Assembly (NCBI RefSeq): GCF_014639155.1 | Contig: NZ_BMFT01000001.1 | Span: forward strand, 2,728,001 to 2,792,000 | Reading direction: 5' to 3' | From: Paenibacillus segetis | GTDB lineage: Bacteria; Bacillota; Bacilli; Paenibacillales; Paenibacillaceae | DNA: 64,000 nt | Part shown: one piece after another, positions 42,822 through 52,368 of the stretch | Numbering within the stretch: the stretch's first letter is position 1 | Layout of the letters: every line of letters begins with the position of its first letter | Program-made: the position numbers and the translations under genes | The notes under the pieces: model-generated | What the model was told of the DNA's origin: nothing | Databases searched by the model: none | Seen by the model: the letters and a program-made list of their open reading frames with translations, nothing else

Positions 42822-42990
42822 AAACCCACGCTCCTATGCATTTTAAATTCTAAAATATTACAAAACATATAATTCGTCTTTATCTATGTTGAAATTAAGA
42901 ATAGGTATACCATTCTAGGATTCTTTCGAGGGGCTGATCGCAATAACCTCCTTCACAATTACTTATTTGATAAAATAAGGTAAATTTAGA
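42822..42990. other. AT-rich intergenic DNA without a recognised feature
   Basis: The gap upstream of the stalk-domain gene must hold its promoter on the minus strand, but no convincing -35/-10 pair was found. A 19-codon TTG frame behind GGAGG (near 42947) was considered and not accepted. Confidence 0.4.
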
Positions 42991-42992
42991 CA

Positions 42993-43042
42993 CAAAAAAA
43001 AACACACCCTGCCAATCGTACGACGATTGCAAAGGTGTGCTT
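42993..43042 (-). terminator. Terminator of the rsmB operon
   Basis: On the minus strand CACACC...GGGTGTG encloses an inner perfect CAATCGT/ACGATTG stem, then nine T residues. It ends the priA-to-rsmB run before the secreted-protein pair. Confidence 0.9.
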
Positions 43043-43117
43043 CACCTGATTCCATATTATAACAGTAAGGGCTGTTCGTAAACAGTCTACCTAATATTAT
43101 TTTTTCTTGCTGCGCTC

Positions 43118-44566
43118 TTATTTTTTGACCAAACGAGCGATATAAAATCCATCTGAATGATAGTCCTGCGGCAAAATTTGCAGTCCGATTGCTTCTCTTG
43201 CACTAGTCCCAATCAGCCCTTGCCAGAAGCTATGATCATCTTGTGCAATTTCAAATTCAGGATGGCGACTCAAAAAATGTTGTACCATTTCAGCGTTCTC
43301 CTGAGGTTCAATCGTACACGTACTATATACCAATATCCCTCCAGGTTTGAGCAATCCACTTACCGCATCTAATAACTCTGTCTGAATTCCCCGAATTTCA
43401 GAAATATCTCCAGGTGTCTTAGCCCACTTCAAATCGGGTTTACGTCGTATAACGCCAAGTCCCGAGCACGGAGCGTCAAGTAAGATGCGGTCAAAAGATT
43501 CCTGCGGATACCGCTCAGCCAATTTGGCTGCGTCCTCCGACAAAGTAACTACATTACCAAGTTCCAAACGCAACGCCTGGTCTTCGATCAGCTTTGCCTT
43601 GTGTGGATGAATATCGTTCGCGACTACTTTACCGCTACCCTCTAGCTTCTCCGCAATATGACAAGTCTTTCCGCCAGGAGCCGCGCAGCAATCCAATACA
43701 GACATACCAGGTTTCGGATCCACAGCATGCGCCACCAGCATCGAGCTTTCATCCTGCACAGATAATAAACCTTCCCTATACCATGGAGTCAACGCCATAT
43801 TTCCGCCACTCTTTACGATAATACCATCTGGAGACAATTGCGAAGCTGACACATCTAAGCCCTGCTCTTCCATCAGCTTCAGCAGTTCATCCCGGCTAAC
43901 CCGTGCAGTATTAACTCTTACGCTAACTGATGGAGGTTCGTTATTTGCCTGGCAAATGGCTTCGGCTGTTTCTTCGCCATACTGCTCAATCCAACGAGAC
44001 ACAAGCCATTCAGGGTGAGAATGCTGCAGCGAAATCCGAGCGACTGGTGACAAATGATCTGGAAGCTTCAATTCATCCTTACTGCGCAGCACACTACGAA
44101 GTACACCATTAACCATCCCAGAGATCCCTTGGTGTCCCCGTTTTTTCGCTATATTCACCGCTTCATTAACCGCTGCGTGCGGGGGGATCCGATCTAAATA
44201 ATACAATTGATAGAAGCTGAGTCTCAGCAAATTCCGTACCCAAGGCTGAAGTTTCCCAAGCCCCTTCGAGACAAAAGGCTCTAGCAAATAATCAATTGTG
44301 TTCAGACGTGATATTGTACCATAGACTAACTCCGTAGCTAGACCTGCATCTGGACCGGATAGTCCCGACTTTTGCAGAGCGCCATTTAATAGCAAATTGC
44401 TATAAGCACCCTCCTGCTCAACCCCAGTTAATACTTGAAGCGCCGTATCGCGTGCGGAAGGTTTCTGGTTTGCTTTTGAATTCGTCTTGCTCCGGTTCTG
44501 CTGAGGCTTCGCCCCACTACGATCCCGACCTCCACCGCCAGGGTGAACATTTTTACCATTACTCAT
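43118..44566 (-). CDS. rsmB: 16S rRNA (cytosine967-C5)-methyltransferase RsmB
   Basis: 482 residues. An N-terminal low-complexity, basic extension (Gly/Asn/Gln/Lys rich, ~38 residues) precedes the NusB-like domain (ARDTALQVLTGVEQEGAYSNLLLNGAL) and the SAM-dependent Nol1/Nop2 domain with LDCCAAPGGKTCHIAE, DAPCSGLGVIRRKPD (catalytic Cys) and YSTCTIEPQENAE. Start ATG overlaps the fmt stop by four bases. The extension is longer than in most RsmB proteins. Confidence 0.96.
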   Translation of the reverse strand: MSNGKNVHPGGGGRDRSGAKPQQNRSKTNSKANQKPSARDTALQVLTGVEQEGAYSNLLLNGALQKSGLSGPDAGLATELVYGTISRLNTIDYLLEPFVSKGLGKLQPWVRNLLRLSFYQLYYLDRIPPHAAVNEAVNIAKKRGHQGISGMVNGVLRSVLRSKDELKLPDHLSPVARISLQHSHPEWLVSRWIEQYGEETAEAICQANNEPPSVSVRVNTARVSRDELLKLMEEQGLDVSASQLSPDGIIVKSGGNMALTPWYREGLLSVQDESSMLVAHAVDPKPGMSVLDCCAAPGGKTCHIAEKLEGSGKVVANDIHPHKAKLIEDQALRLELGNVVTLSEDAAKLAERYPQESFDRILLDAPCSGLGVIRRKPDLKWAKTPGDISEIRGIQTELLDAVSGLLKPGGILVYSTCTIEPQENAEMVQHFLSRHPEFEIAQDDHSFWQGLIGTSAREAIGLQILPQDYHSDGFYIARLVKK

Positions 44567-45507
44567 GACAATACCGTGCCTTTCTTCATCACACCACCGC
44601 GAATAAATTCCGTCGCTTCCATCGCTTTTTTACCTGCAGGTTGAACTCGGGTCAATAGAACGCTTCCGTCACCTGTCTTGACTTCAATCCCACGCTCAGA
44701 CAAATTGAGCACCGTACCCGGAACTTGTCCAGATCCTGCGGAAGAAGGATTTTCAGAAGGATTAGCTACAGCCCATACCTTAAATACTTCATCATTCCAC
44801 ATCGTAAACCCGCCAGCAAAAGGAACTAATCCTCGCACACGATTAAAAATCTCACGCGAAGTTGCGTTCCAATCAATTCGCTCGTCTTCACGAGATAAGT
44901 TCGACGCATAGGTAGATGCCTCATCATTTTGTGGAATCCGCTCAGCTGTACCGGCTATAATCAACGGAAGTTGTTCTAGCAACAACTTGGCACCCGCTAC
45001 ACTTAACTTTTCAAAAATCGAACCTGATGTATCCTCATCCTCAATCGGGACAACAGATTTAGCAATCATATCACCTGTATCCAAGCCTTCTGCCATATAC
45101 ATAAGCGTAATCCCGGTTTCTTTCTCCCCATTGATGATAGAGCGCTGAATCGGAGCACCTCCCCGATACTTTGGAAGCAAGGAGCCATGTATGTTGAGAC
45201 AGCCATATTGCGGCAAATCAAGTACAGCCTTAGGCAAAATTTGACCATAGGCAGCTGTTACAATAAGATCTGGCTGTAGTGCAGCCAACTCCTCCACCGC
45301 TTCCGGCGCACGCATACGCTGCGGCTGTAGCACGGGAAGACCATGCTTTAAAGCAGCTTCTTTGACAGGTGTCGGAGTCAGCACCTTTTTGCGTCCTTGT
45401 GGACGATCCGGTTGTGTCACAACTCCAACCACGTTATAACCTTCTCTTAGTAAACTTTCCAAAGCAGGAACCGCAAAAGCAGGGGTCCCCATGAACACTA
45501 TATTCAT
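44563..45507 (-). CDS. fmt: Methionyl-tRNA formyltransferase
   Basis: 314 residues. Formylates initiator Met-tRNA with 10-formyl-THF. Motifs: IVFMGTPAFAVPAL, NIHGSLLPKYRGGAPIQRSIINGEKETG with the His/Asn catalytic segment and SLLP loop, MYMAEGLDTGDMI. The ATG at 45507 gives the standard N-terminus; AAGGAG is 11 bases upstream. It follows def by eight bases. Confidence 0.97.
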   Translation of the reverse strand: MNIVFMGTPAFAVPALESLLREGYNVVGVVTQPDRPQGRKKVLTPTPVKEAALKHGLPVLQPQRMRAPEAVEELAALQPDLIVTAAYGQILPKAVLDLPQYGCLNIHGSLLPKYRGGAPIQRSIINGEKETGITLMYMAEGLDTGDMIAKSVVPIEDEDTSGSIFEKLSVAGAKLLLEQLPLIIAGTAERIPQNDEASTYASNLSREDERIDWNATSREIFNRVRGLVPFAGGFTMWNDEVFKVWAVANPSENPSSAGSGQVPGTVLNLSERGIEVKTGDGSVLLTRVQPAGKKAMEATEFIRGGVMKKGTVLS

Positions 45508-45515
45508 CGAAGAAG

Positions 45516-45998
45516 TCACTCCTTCTCTTCACCCTCAGGTGTAATTTCATACACTCGTTCAGCTATATCCGTATATAAGACACCATTAAGATGATCAATT
45601 TCATGTTGGAACGCTCTTGCCAACAATTCGCTTCCCGTGTACGTCACCTCTTTACCATTCCGGTCCAGCCCTTTTACCGTAACCGTCATAGCTCGGCGTA
45701 CTTCACCACGTAAATTTGGAATGCTAAGACAACCCTCTGAGCCAAATTGCTCACCTTCCATCGACACGATCTCAGGATTAATCAGCTCAATCAACCCATT
45801 CTCGTCCCCCACATCAACCACAATGACACGTTTCAAAATACCGATCTGAGGAGCAGCTAAGCCCACTCCTTCCGCATCGTACATCGTATCCGCCATATCG
45901 GTCAGCAACTTCTGCACATTCGGCGTAATCTTCTTAACTTCCTTCGCAACCTGGTGCAATACCTCATCCGGTTCATTCACAATTATCCGTATCGCCAT
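45516..45998 (-). CDS. def: Peptide deformylase
   Basis: 160 residues, type 1 deformylase. The three family motifs are GVGLAAPQIG, EGCLSIP (Cys metal ligand) and QHEIDHLNGVLY (HExxH). The frame is open for 21 more codons, but the ATG at 45998 with GGTGG five bases upstream gives the normal N-terminus MAIRIIV. Works with fmt directly downstream. Confidence 0.97.
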   Translation of the reverse strand: MAIRIIVNEPDEVLHQVAKEVKKITPNVQKLLTDMADTMYDAEGVGLAAPQIGILKRVIVVDVGDENGLIELINPEIVSMEGEQFGSEGCLSIPNLRGEVRRAMTVTVKGLDRNGKEVTYTGSELLARAFQHEIDHLNGVLYTDIAERVYEITPEGEEKE

Positions 45999-46432
45999 AA
46001 TGGCCACCATCCTTAACACAAGAAATGATATATAAATATATGCCTTATCAATATTCTGCAATTCTATACTAACATAATGCGCTTCCCGTAGGGACAGCCC
46101 TTCTTCGACTATGCTCTCAAAAGTTGCAGGAGCACCAACCGTAAAGCGTGCCCGTCAGGGTGAAAGCGCTCCACCTCCACCAGTCCCCAGGTACACCCAC
46201 CCTAGCAGCTTTGAGCAGCATGTTTTCCCTGGTTTCCCGGGTGAGCCAAAAGTGAGACGTACCCGAAGGGGGAAAAGCGTACCACGGACCAACCAAAGCG
46301 CATTCCCAAAGGGAACAGCGATGCAGGAGCGCCTCTTTCCCTCCAACGTTCCTTAAAGCGGGTATCCAAAGGGCAGCCAGCCCTTGGGGCCCTCCCTTAC
46401 GATAAGGGAGGGTTTGGGTGGGTTGGGACCCC
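45999..46432. repeat. GC-rich, hairpin-dense intergenic region between priA and def
   Basis: 434 bases without a supported gene, much more GC-rich than the neighbourhood. On the minus strand it holds perfect hairpins such as CCCTCCCTTA/TAAGGGAGGG (46412-46390) and CCAAGGGC/GCCCTTTGG (about 46388-46365). Several degenerate copies of a unit of the form CGCTTT-CCC-n-GGG-nACG-TTTGG occur (about 46320-46285, 46278-46240 and 46170-46130). It resembles dispersed Paenibacillus intergenic repeats. It separates priA from def, which are adjacent in B. subtilis. Overlapping open frames on both strands look like by-products of the repeat. Confidence 0.55.
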
Positions 46433-48967
46433 CTACATGAGCATCTGCGGATCCACATCAATACTAATCTGCAGCGAAGCATCGCGCAAATTATCCACAG
46501 TGGCAGATGCCGTCTCTCGTACGAGACCAACCGCGTCCAAAGCGCCGCGATATTTCACCATACATTGGAACCGATAACGGTTCTTGATCCGTGGAATTGG
46601 GGATGCTACTGGCCCGAGAATGTCCAGTGCCTCCGGCATAAACCTGTCCAAACTGCCATACCAGCCCTTTCGCTGAGCCTTGGCACGTAGCTCAACAACG
46701 AAATTCTCAGCCATTCGCAGAAGAAGGGGTAGCTTCTCATGTGACATTGTCACTAGGATTAAGCGGCTGTAAGGTGGATAATGTAACGCCTTCCGATGTT
46801 GCAACTCCTCTCGAACAAAGGAAGTGTAGTCATGCCCGCTCGCATGAACGATCGAATAATGATCCGGTACATACGATTGAATAAACACCTCACCAGGAAG
46901 CTGATGCCTACCCGCGCGACCAGCGACCTGAGTGAGTAGCTGGAATGTTTTCTCCGCTGAGCGGAAATCCGGGAAATTCAGTGCTGTATCTGCGGCGATG
47001 ACACCAACCAAGGTTACATCAGCAAAATCTAGCCCCTTGGCTACCATTTGCGTACCAAGCAGTACGTCTCCTTTTTTCTCACGAAAAGCTTGTAATAACT
47101 TCTCATGGGAACCTTTCTCGCTGGTGGTATCAACATCCATCCGGATTACCCGGATGCCCGGGAATAACTTGCTGAGTTCCGCCTCTACTCGCTGAGTGCC
47201 TGTCCCAAAGTACCTTATATGCTCACTGCCGCATTCTGGACAAACGGCTGGAACTGGAGCCGCATAACCGCAGTAATGACAGCGCAAATTATTCGACTTC
47301 TGGTGATATGTTAGTGAGATGTCACACTCAGAACAACCCGCTACATAACCACAACTACGGCACATCACAAACGTGGAATGTCCACGTCGGTTGAGAAATA
47401 ACACCGTTTGCTCGCCACGTTCCAAGCGAGTTGCAATCCCCTGATGTAAAGCCCGGCTAAACATCGAACGGTTGCCTTCCTTCAGTTCTTCCCGCATATC
47501 TACAATATGAACCCCAGGTAACGAACTACCGGAAGGGCGTTGTTTCATTTCAAGTAAGGTGGGCGCAAAATCATCATCAGACTTTGAACGAGCAGCATAA
47601 TAACTCTCAAGAGAAGGCGTTGCTGATCCAAGAATAACTGCAGCACTATGCTGTTTCGCACGTCTCACCGCTACATCACGCGTATGATATTTAGGTGTCT
47701 CTTCTTGTTTGTAAGATGTCTCATGCTCCTCATCCATAACGATCAGCCCTAAATCTTTAAATGGAGCAAACACAGCAGAACGAGCACCAATGGCTACTTC
47801 TACGCGTCCTTCACGGATTTTACGCCATTCATCATAACGTTCTCCAGTTGAAAGACGGCTGTGCATGACCGCAACCTTAGCACCAAATCGGCCTTTAAAC
47901 CGCTCCACCATTTGTGGGGTAAGTGAAATTTCAGGTACTAACACGATTGCCTGTCGTCCCATAGCAATACAGCGTTCAATTGTCTGTAGATATACTTCCG
48001 TCTTCCCGCTCCCCGTTACCCCATGGAGTAAAAACACACCATGCGCACGTTCATTAAGCGTTCCAATCAGTGCGTTATACACATATTCTTGTTCATGAGT
48101 ACGTTCTAATGGAATTGTTCCTTTAAAGTACCGATCTTGATAAGGATCGCGGAATACCTCCACATCCTCCATGATGGCATACCCTTTCTCTACCAACTTC
48201 TTCACCGTACCCGCTGTGACGCGGAGGGTAGAGAGCACTTCTTGAAGCGATAGTGAAACGCCCACTTCAAGCAGAAACTCAAGTACTTCCTTTTGACGAC
48301 GAGCCTGAGCAGTGAAAGACGCTAGAGCAATCTCTGCTTCTTCTCCACTTACAGCAGCAACAACGGTTTTCACCGTCTTTTTACGTATTTTATCCTTAAT
48401 GCTCTGGCTTTCAGACAGGACTCCCTTACCGAGAAGCCCTTTGATCACTCCGAGATGGTCTGGGTAGCGCGAGCTTAGATGAGACATCGTCACTGGTCCC
48501 ACCGATCTTAGATAAGAAATGATTTCTTCTTCATCGCTACTGAGAAAAGACGACATTGCAAACAAGGTACCCTCATCAGGCTCCCCAAATTCGCTATCTT
48601 GTTCATTCAAATGAATATATCTTTCCGCTTTACCTTTAAGAGCGGCTGGTATCATCGCCTGCAGTGTAGAAATCATACTACAGGCATATCTTTGACTCAT
48701 CCATGCTGCAAGCTCCACCAAATCTTGCGGGAGCGGGGGAAGCAAATCCAATAGCTCTTGAATCGGCTTCATCCTGGACTTGTCCATTTCCGGCTGTTCA
48801 TGTAGTGAAACAACAAATCCCTGAACCGTCCGCCGACCGAAAGGAACGCCAACCCGGCTTCCGACTTCGATCCATTCCGACATCGATTCAGGGATCAAAT
48901 AGTCAAAAGGCCGGTCGGTTTCCCGGCTCGGCACATCAACTATGACTTTGGCCATTCTGTATATCAT
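46433..48967 (-). CDS. priA: Primosomal replication-restart helicase PriA
   Basis: 844 residues. N-terminal DNA-binding domain (AKVIVDVPSRETDRPFDYLIP), helicase motifs LHGVTGSGKTEVYLQ (Walker A), DEEHETSYKQ, LGSATPSLESYYAA, then the Cys-rich zinc-binding insertion (CRSCGYVAGCSECD, CHYCGYAAPVPAVCPECG) and the motifs GTQMVAKGLDFADVTLVGV and TQVAGRAGRH. ATG at 48967 overlaps the coaBC stop (ATGA) and lacks a strong Shine-Dalgarno, so translation is probably coupled; a Met four codons on is an alternative. Confidence 0.97.
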   Translation of the reverse strand: MIYRMAKVIVDVPSRETDRPFDYLIPESMSEWIEVGSRVGVPFGRRTVQGFVVSLHEQPEMDKSRMKPIQELLDLLPPLPQDLVELAAWMSQRYACSMISTLQAMIPAALKGKAERYIHLNEQDSEFGEPDEGTLFAMSSFLSSDEEEIISYLRSVGPVTMSHLSSRYPDHLGVIKGLLGKGVLSESQSIKDKIRKKTVKTVVAAVSGEEAEIALASFTAQARRQKEVLEFLLEVGVSLSLQEVLSTLRVTAGTVKKLVEKGYAIMEDVEVFRDPYQDRYFKGTIPLERTHEQEYVYNALIGTLNERAHGVFLLHGVTGSGKTEVYLQTIERCIAMGRQAIVLVPEISLTPQMVERFKGRFGAKVAVMHSRLSTGERYDEWRKIREGRVEVAIGARSAVFAPFKDLGLIVMDEEHETSYKQEETPKYHTRDVAVRRAKQHSAAVILGSATPSLESYYAARSKSDDDFAPTLLEMKQRPSGSSLPGVHIVDMREELKEGNRSMFSRALHQGIATRLERGEQTVLFLNRRGHSTFVMCRSCGYVAGCSECDISLTYHQKSNNLRCHYCGYAAPVPAVCPECGSEHIRYFGTGTQRVEAELSKLFPGIRVIRMDVDTTSEKGSHEKLLQAFREKKGDVLLGTQMVAKGLDFADVTLVGVIAADTALNFPDFRSAEKTFQLLTQVAGRAGRHQLPGEVFIQSYVPDHYSIVHASGHDYTSFVREELQHRKALHYPPYSRLILVTMSHEKLPLLLRMAENFVVELRAKAQRKGWYGSLDRFMPEALDILGPVASPIPRIKNRYRFQCMVKYRGALDAVGLVRETASATVDNLRDASLQISIDVDPQMLM

Positions 48968-50184
48968 CGAGATAATCCCACCGTACGTTCTGCCACAAGT
49001 TCCATAATCCGCAGCCCCACTTCCTCTTTGGATAACTTAGGCAAAGACACGGCCAGACCATTTGTGTCATAAATGTTTACAACGTTTGTATCTGAACTAA
49101 ATCCTGCGCCTTCCATGGTTACATCATTTGCAACTAGTAGATCGCAATTTTTGCGGCGGAGCTTATCCATCGCATAGGTCTCTAGTTCATTCGTTTCTGC
49201 AGCAAAACCAATTAAAAATTGTGATGTCTTATTCCGACCTAGTGTTTCAAGAATATCAATATTCTTGACCAGTTCGAGCGTCATGGTATCACCGGACTTC
49301 TTCATCTTGTGCATAGCACGTTCCTTAGGGCGATAGTCAGCAACAGCCGCAGCCTTAACTAAGATGTCGGTTGCTTCCCACAATGCATTTACTGCTTCGA
49401 ACATTTCAGATGCTGATTCAACTGAAGTGATCTTAATACCAGACGGTGGTTGAACTTGTGTACTGCCAGCAATAATAGTTACTTCTGCACCAAGCTGCTG
49501 TGCAGCACGGGCAACAGCAAACCCCATTTTACCAGACGAGTCATTACTAATGAAACGAACGGGATCGATACGTTCTAGGGTACCTCCTGCTGTAACAACT
49601 ACTTTTTTACCTGCGAGAGGTTTCTTGGACATGGCTTCCTGACGTTTGAAGAAATCTATGACAACAGAAACGATGGTCTCCGGTTCCTCCATTCTGCCTT
49701 TTCCCGTGTAGCCACATGCAAGTAATCCTTCTCCCGGCTCAATCATCATAACCCCACGCGATACTAGTTCTGCTAAATTCCGAGTTACCGCTGGGTGTAC
49801 ATACATATGTACGTTCATAGCAGGAGATAACATAACTGGACTTTGCGTAGCAAGCAATGTAGTCGATAGCATATCGTCAGCAATACCTGCCGCCATTTTC
49901 CCAATAATATTAGCAGTTGCTGGAGCCACTAGCACAAGATCAGCCCAATCAGCTAGATCAATATGAGCAATCGCATTTGGGTTCTTCTCATCGAAGACAT
50001 CGGTATATACGGGATTCTTGGATAATGCCTGTAGCGTTAACTCAGTAACAAACTTGGTCGCAGATTTCGTCATAATAACCCGGACTTCCGCCCCTTGTTG
50101 CACAAGTTTACTACATATTGATGCTGCCTTGAAAGCCGCAATGCCTCCCGTGATGCCAAGCAAAATCTTCTTGCCAGTTAACAT
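48964..50184 (-). CDS. coaBC: Phosphopantothenoylcysteine decarboxylase / phosphopantothenate-cysteine ligase
   Basis: 406 residues, CoA biosynthesis steps 2 and 3. CoaC flavoprotein half: [22 protein letters not shown], His in [39 protein letters not shown] and [13 protein letters not shown]. CoaB half from ~180: [39 protein letters not shown] and NDV near the end. The ATG at 50184 has GGGG six bases upstream; the longer open frame is discarded. Confidence 0.97.
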   Translation of the reverse strand: MLTGKKILLGITGGIAAFKAASICSKLVQQGAEVRVIMTKSATKFVTELTLQALSKNPVYTDVFDEKNPNAIAHIDLADWADLVLVAPATANIIGKMAAGIADDMLSTTLLATQSPVMLSPAMNVHMYVHPAVTRNLAELVSRGVMMIEPGEGLLACGYTGKGRMEEPETIVSVVIDFFKRQEAMSKKPLAGKKVVVTAGGTLERIDPVRFISNDSSGKMGFAVARAAQQLGAEVTIIAGSTQVQPPSGIKITSVESASEMFEAVNALWEATDILVKAAAVADYRPKERAMHKMKKSGDTMTLELVKNIDILETLGRNKTSQFLIGFAAETNELETYAMDKLRRKNCDLLVANDVTMEGAGFSSDTNVVNIYDTNGLAVSLPKLSKEEVGLRIMELVAERTVGLSR

Positions 50185-50221
50185 CGGTATCCCCTCGCTT
50201 TTCTCCCAATGGATATGACCA

Positions 50222-50249
50222 GAAAAAAATAACAACCTCGCGGTTGTCG
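50222..50249 (-). terminator. Weak terminator between rpoZ and coaBC
   Basis: On the minus strand ACAACC-GCGA-GGTTGT is followed by TATTTTTTTC. The stem is only six pairs, so it may attenuate rather than stop the gmk-rpoZ transcript before coaBC. Confidence 0.6.
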
Positions 50250-50274
50250 TAAAGCAGCCCGGAGGCCAGTAGAT

Positions 50275-50499
50275 TTAATCCTCGTCTATAAGTGGTTGAC
50301 CTTGCTCATTTCTCTTGATTTGAACGTAATCACCATAAATTTCTTCAAGTGCAATTCCAACTTGTTTGTGGGATCTTGGTTGTTTCAGTTCGCTCTTCTC
50401 GCCTTCTCTAAGCTGTCTCGCTCTACGTGAAGCCGCCACAACTAACGAATATTTACTACCAACCTTGTTTAGCATTTTATCAATGGATGGATATAGCAT
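50275..50499 (-). CDS. rpoZ: RNA polymerase omega subunit
   Basis: 74 residues: MLYPSIDKMLNKVGSKYSLV, ASRRARQLREGEKSEL, then KQVGIALEEIYGDYVQIKR, the omega signature. Promotes assembly of the polymerase beta' subunit. GAGGTG lies six bases before the ATG. Sits between gmk and coaBC as in other Bacillales. Confidence 0.95.
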   Translation of the reverse strand: MLYPSIDKMLNKVGSKYSLVVAASRRARQLREGEKSELKQPRSHKQVGIALEEIYGDYVQIKRNEQGQPLIDED

Positions 50500-50537
50500 T
50501 CATTACACCTCTTCTTATTAGGCTCATTCGCCAACAA

Positions 50538-51110
50538 TTATTTTCTTACTTTACAATGTTCGGCGATGATGATGGATTCTATTCTTTTGCAGGCAAGATC
50601 AATCTCGTCATTAACAACCGCATAATCATATTTCTCTATCAAACCAATCTCATCTGCCGCAACCGACATCCGATGATCAATTGTCGCCTGATTCTCGGTA
50701 CCTCGTCCTTGAATGCGCCCTTTGAGTTCATCTAGCGATGGAGGTAACAAAAATACAAACACTCCTTCTTTGAACTTCTCTTTCACTTTAAGCGCACCCT
50801 GAACTTCAATTTCCAAAATGATGTCTTTCCCCTCTTCGAGGGTCTGTTCCACGAAGTCACGCGGTGTACCATAGTAATTTCCAACATACTCCGCATACTC
50901 CAACAGCTGATCGTTCTCTATCATCTCAAGAAACTGTTCCTTACTCTTGAAGAAGTAATTCACCCCGTGTTCTTCTCCGAACCGGGGTTGCCGCGATGTA
51001 GCGGATACGGAATAGACAAGTTCCGGCATACGAACCCGTAATTCATTACAGACTGTTCCTTTGCCGACACCCGAAGGTCCCGATAATACAATAAGTAATC
51101 CTTTAGCCAT
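50538..51110 (-). CDS. gmk: Guanylate kinase
   Basis: 190 residues. [19 protein letters not shown] is the P-loop, [22 protein letters not shown] the GMP-binding part, and [16 protein letters not shown] the lid region. ATG at 51110 with GGAG six bases upstream. Its start lies just before the remA stop codon is reached, with 13 bases between. Confidence 0.97.
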   Translation of the reverse strand: MAKGLLIVLSGPSGVGKGTVCNELRVRMPELVYSVSATSRQPRFGEEHGVNYFFKSKEQFLEMIENDQLLEYAEYVGNYYGTPRDFVEQTLEEGKDIILEIEVQGALKVKEKFKEGVFVFLLPPSLDELKGRIQGRGTENQATIDHRMSVAADEIGLIEKYDYAVVNDEIDLACKRIESIIIAEHCKVRK

Positions 51111-51123
51111 AGCTCTCTCCATT

Positions 51124-51384
51124 TTATTCGTCGTTGTCGTCATCTTTGGTGGACAGACGATGAGCGACCGTCTCGGGTTGTACTGCCGAGAGAATGACGT
51201 GATCGCTGTCTGTTATAATTACTGCACGCGTACGACGACCATAAGTGGCGTCGATCAGCATGTGGCGGTCCCTAGCCTCCTGAATGATCCGTTTAATTGG
51301 AGCAGATTCCGGGCTAACGATAGAAATGATGCGATTGGCCGATACGATATTTCCGAAACCAATGTTAATAAGTTTAATTGCCAT
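51124..51384 (-). CDS. remA: Extracellular matrix regulator RemA (DUF370)
   Basis: 86 residues: [70 protein letters not shown]. RemA is a DNA-binding ring-forming activator of biofilm matrix and osmoprotection genes in B. subtilis. GGGGG is 12 bases before the ATG. Conserved place between yicC and gmk. Confidence 0.96.
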   Translation of the reverse strand: MAIKLINIGFGNIVSANRIISIVSPESAPIKRIIQEARDRHMLIDATYGRRTRAVIITDSDHVILSAVQPETVAHRLSTKDDDNDE

Positions 51385-51442
51385 ATACAGGTTGTTCCCC
51401 CTAATTTACTTGACTCACCAGCGTCAAAATACCAAATGAACA

Positions 51443-52339
51443 TTACTCAATATTCGCTGTCTGCTCACGAATTTTCTCCAGTTCCGCTTTCATTTCGACG
51501 ACACGGTTGACTAGAGTCAAATGATTGGCTTTGGATCCAATCGTATTGGTTTCCCGGTTCATTTCTTGGATCAGAAAATCTAATTTCCGTCCGACTGGCT
51601 CACGGGACTGAAGAAGTCCGCGGCACTGCTCAAAATGACTCTTCAATCGAATAAGCTCTTCGTCAATATTGGAACGGTCTGCAAATAGAGCCACTTCCAT
51701 CGCGAATCTCTGCTCGTCAAATGCAGTCCCATCTAGCAGTTCATCAAGACGTCCCTTCAGGCGGTTGCGATAATCATTCACAACCTCCGGCGCCAGTTCA
51801 AGCAGTTCTGCATGAATCGCCTCAAGTTTTGCAAGACGATTCTCTACATCGGTAACCAAATGAAAACCTTCCTGTTCCCGCATTTGTAGCAACCCAGTAA
51901 TTGCCTCTTCGATCCCTTCATTCAGTATAGTTCCCCATTCCTCATCCGGATGGTTACCGTTAGTTGAAGAATCTGGTACAGACAGAACATCAGGTAGAGC
52001 AAGCAAATCCTTCGCGCTCAAATGAGCATCGGCACCATACTTAGTTCCCAGCTCTTCAGCAGCGCGTAAGTAGGCCTCCACAACGGAAGAATTCAGCATG
52101 AAAGGCAAGGAATTCTCATCATCCCGCTCTCTGCTGATATATACATCAATCCGTCCACGCTTAACGTGACGCTGAACCAGGCGCCTTAGTCCGTCTTCGT
52201 AACATGCCCACTCCCGTGGCATCCGAAGAACAACCTCGGCGTACCGGTGATTGACGGATTTAATTTCAAATTGAACGACGAAACCGCCATAATGCTTGGC
52301 GGAACTACCGTAACCAGTCATACTGTGAGACAAATACAT
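51443..52339 (-). CDS. yicC: YicC-family endoribonuclease
   Basis: 298 residues: SMTGYGSSAKHYGGFVVQFEIKSVNHRY at the N-terminus and MNRETNTIGSKANHLTLVNRVVEMKAELEKIREQTANIE at the C-terminus define the YicC/YloC family, recently recognised as RNases. ATG at 52339 chosen; a GTG one codon earlier and the internal ATG of SMTGYG are alternatives since no well-spaced Shine-Dalgarno is present. First gene of the yicC-remA-gmk-rpoZ-coaBC-priA run. Confidence 0.93.
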   Translation of the reverse strand: MYLSHSMTGYGSSAKHYGGFVVQFEIKSVNHRYAEVVLRMPREWACYEDGLRRLVQRHVKRGRIDVYISRERDDENSLPFMLNSSVVEAYLRAAEELGTKYGADAHLSAKDLLALPDVLSVPDSSTNGNHPDEEWGTILNEGIEEAITGLLQMREQEGFHLVTDVENRLAKLEAIHAELLELAPEVVNDYRNRLKGRLDELLDGTAFDEQRFAMEVALFADRSNIDEELIRLKSHFEQCRGLLQSREPVGRKLDFLIQEMNRETNTIGSKANHLTLVNRVVEMKAELEKIREQTANIE

Positions 52340-52368
52340 CACATCCGTTATACTATTGTAATTGATAA

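Noticed and set aside
42880-42960. 19-codon TTG frame behind GGAGG upstream of the stalk-domain gene (minus strand)
   Set aside because: Shine-Dalgarno spacing is too short and the peptide has no recognisable features.
46111-46356. Plus-strand frame encoding a Pro/Arg-rich 81-residue peptide
   Set aside because: It follows repeat-like GC-rich DNA, with no Shine-Dalgarno, no known family and equally long frames on the other strand.
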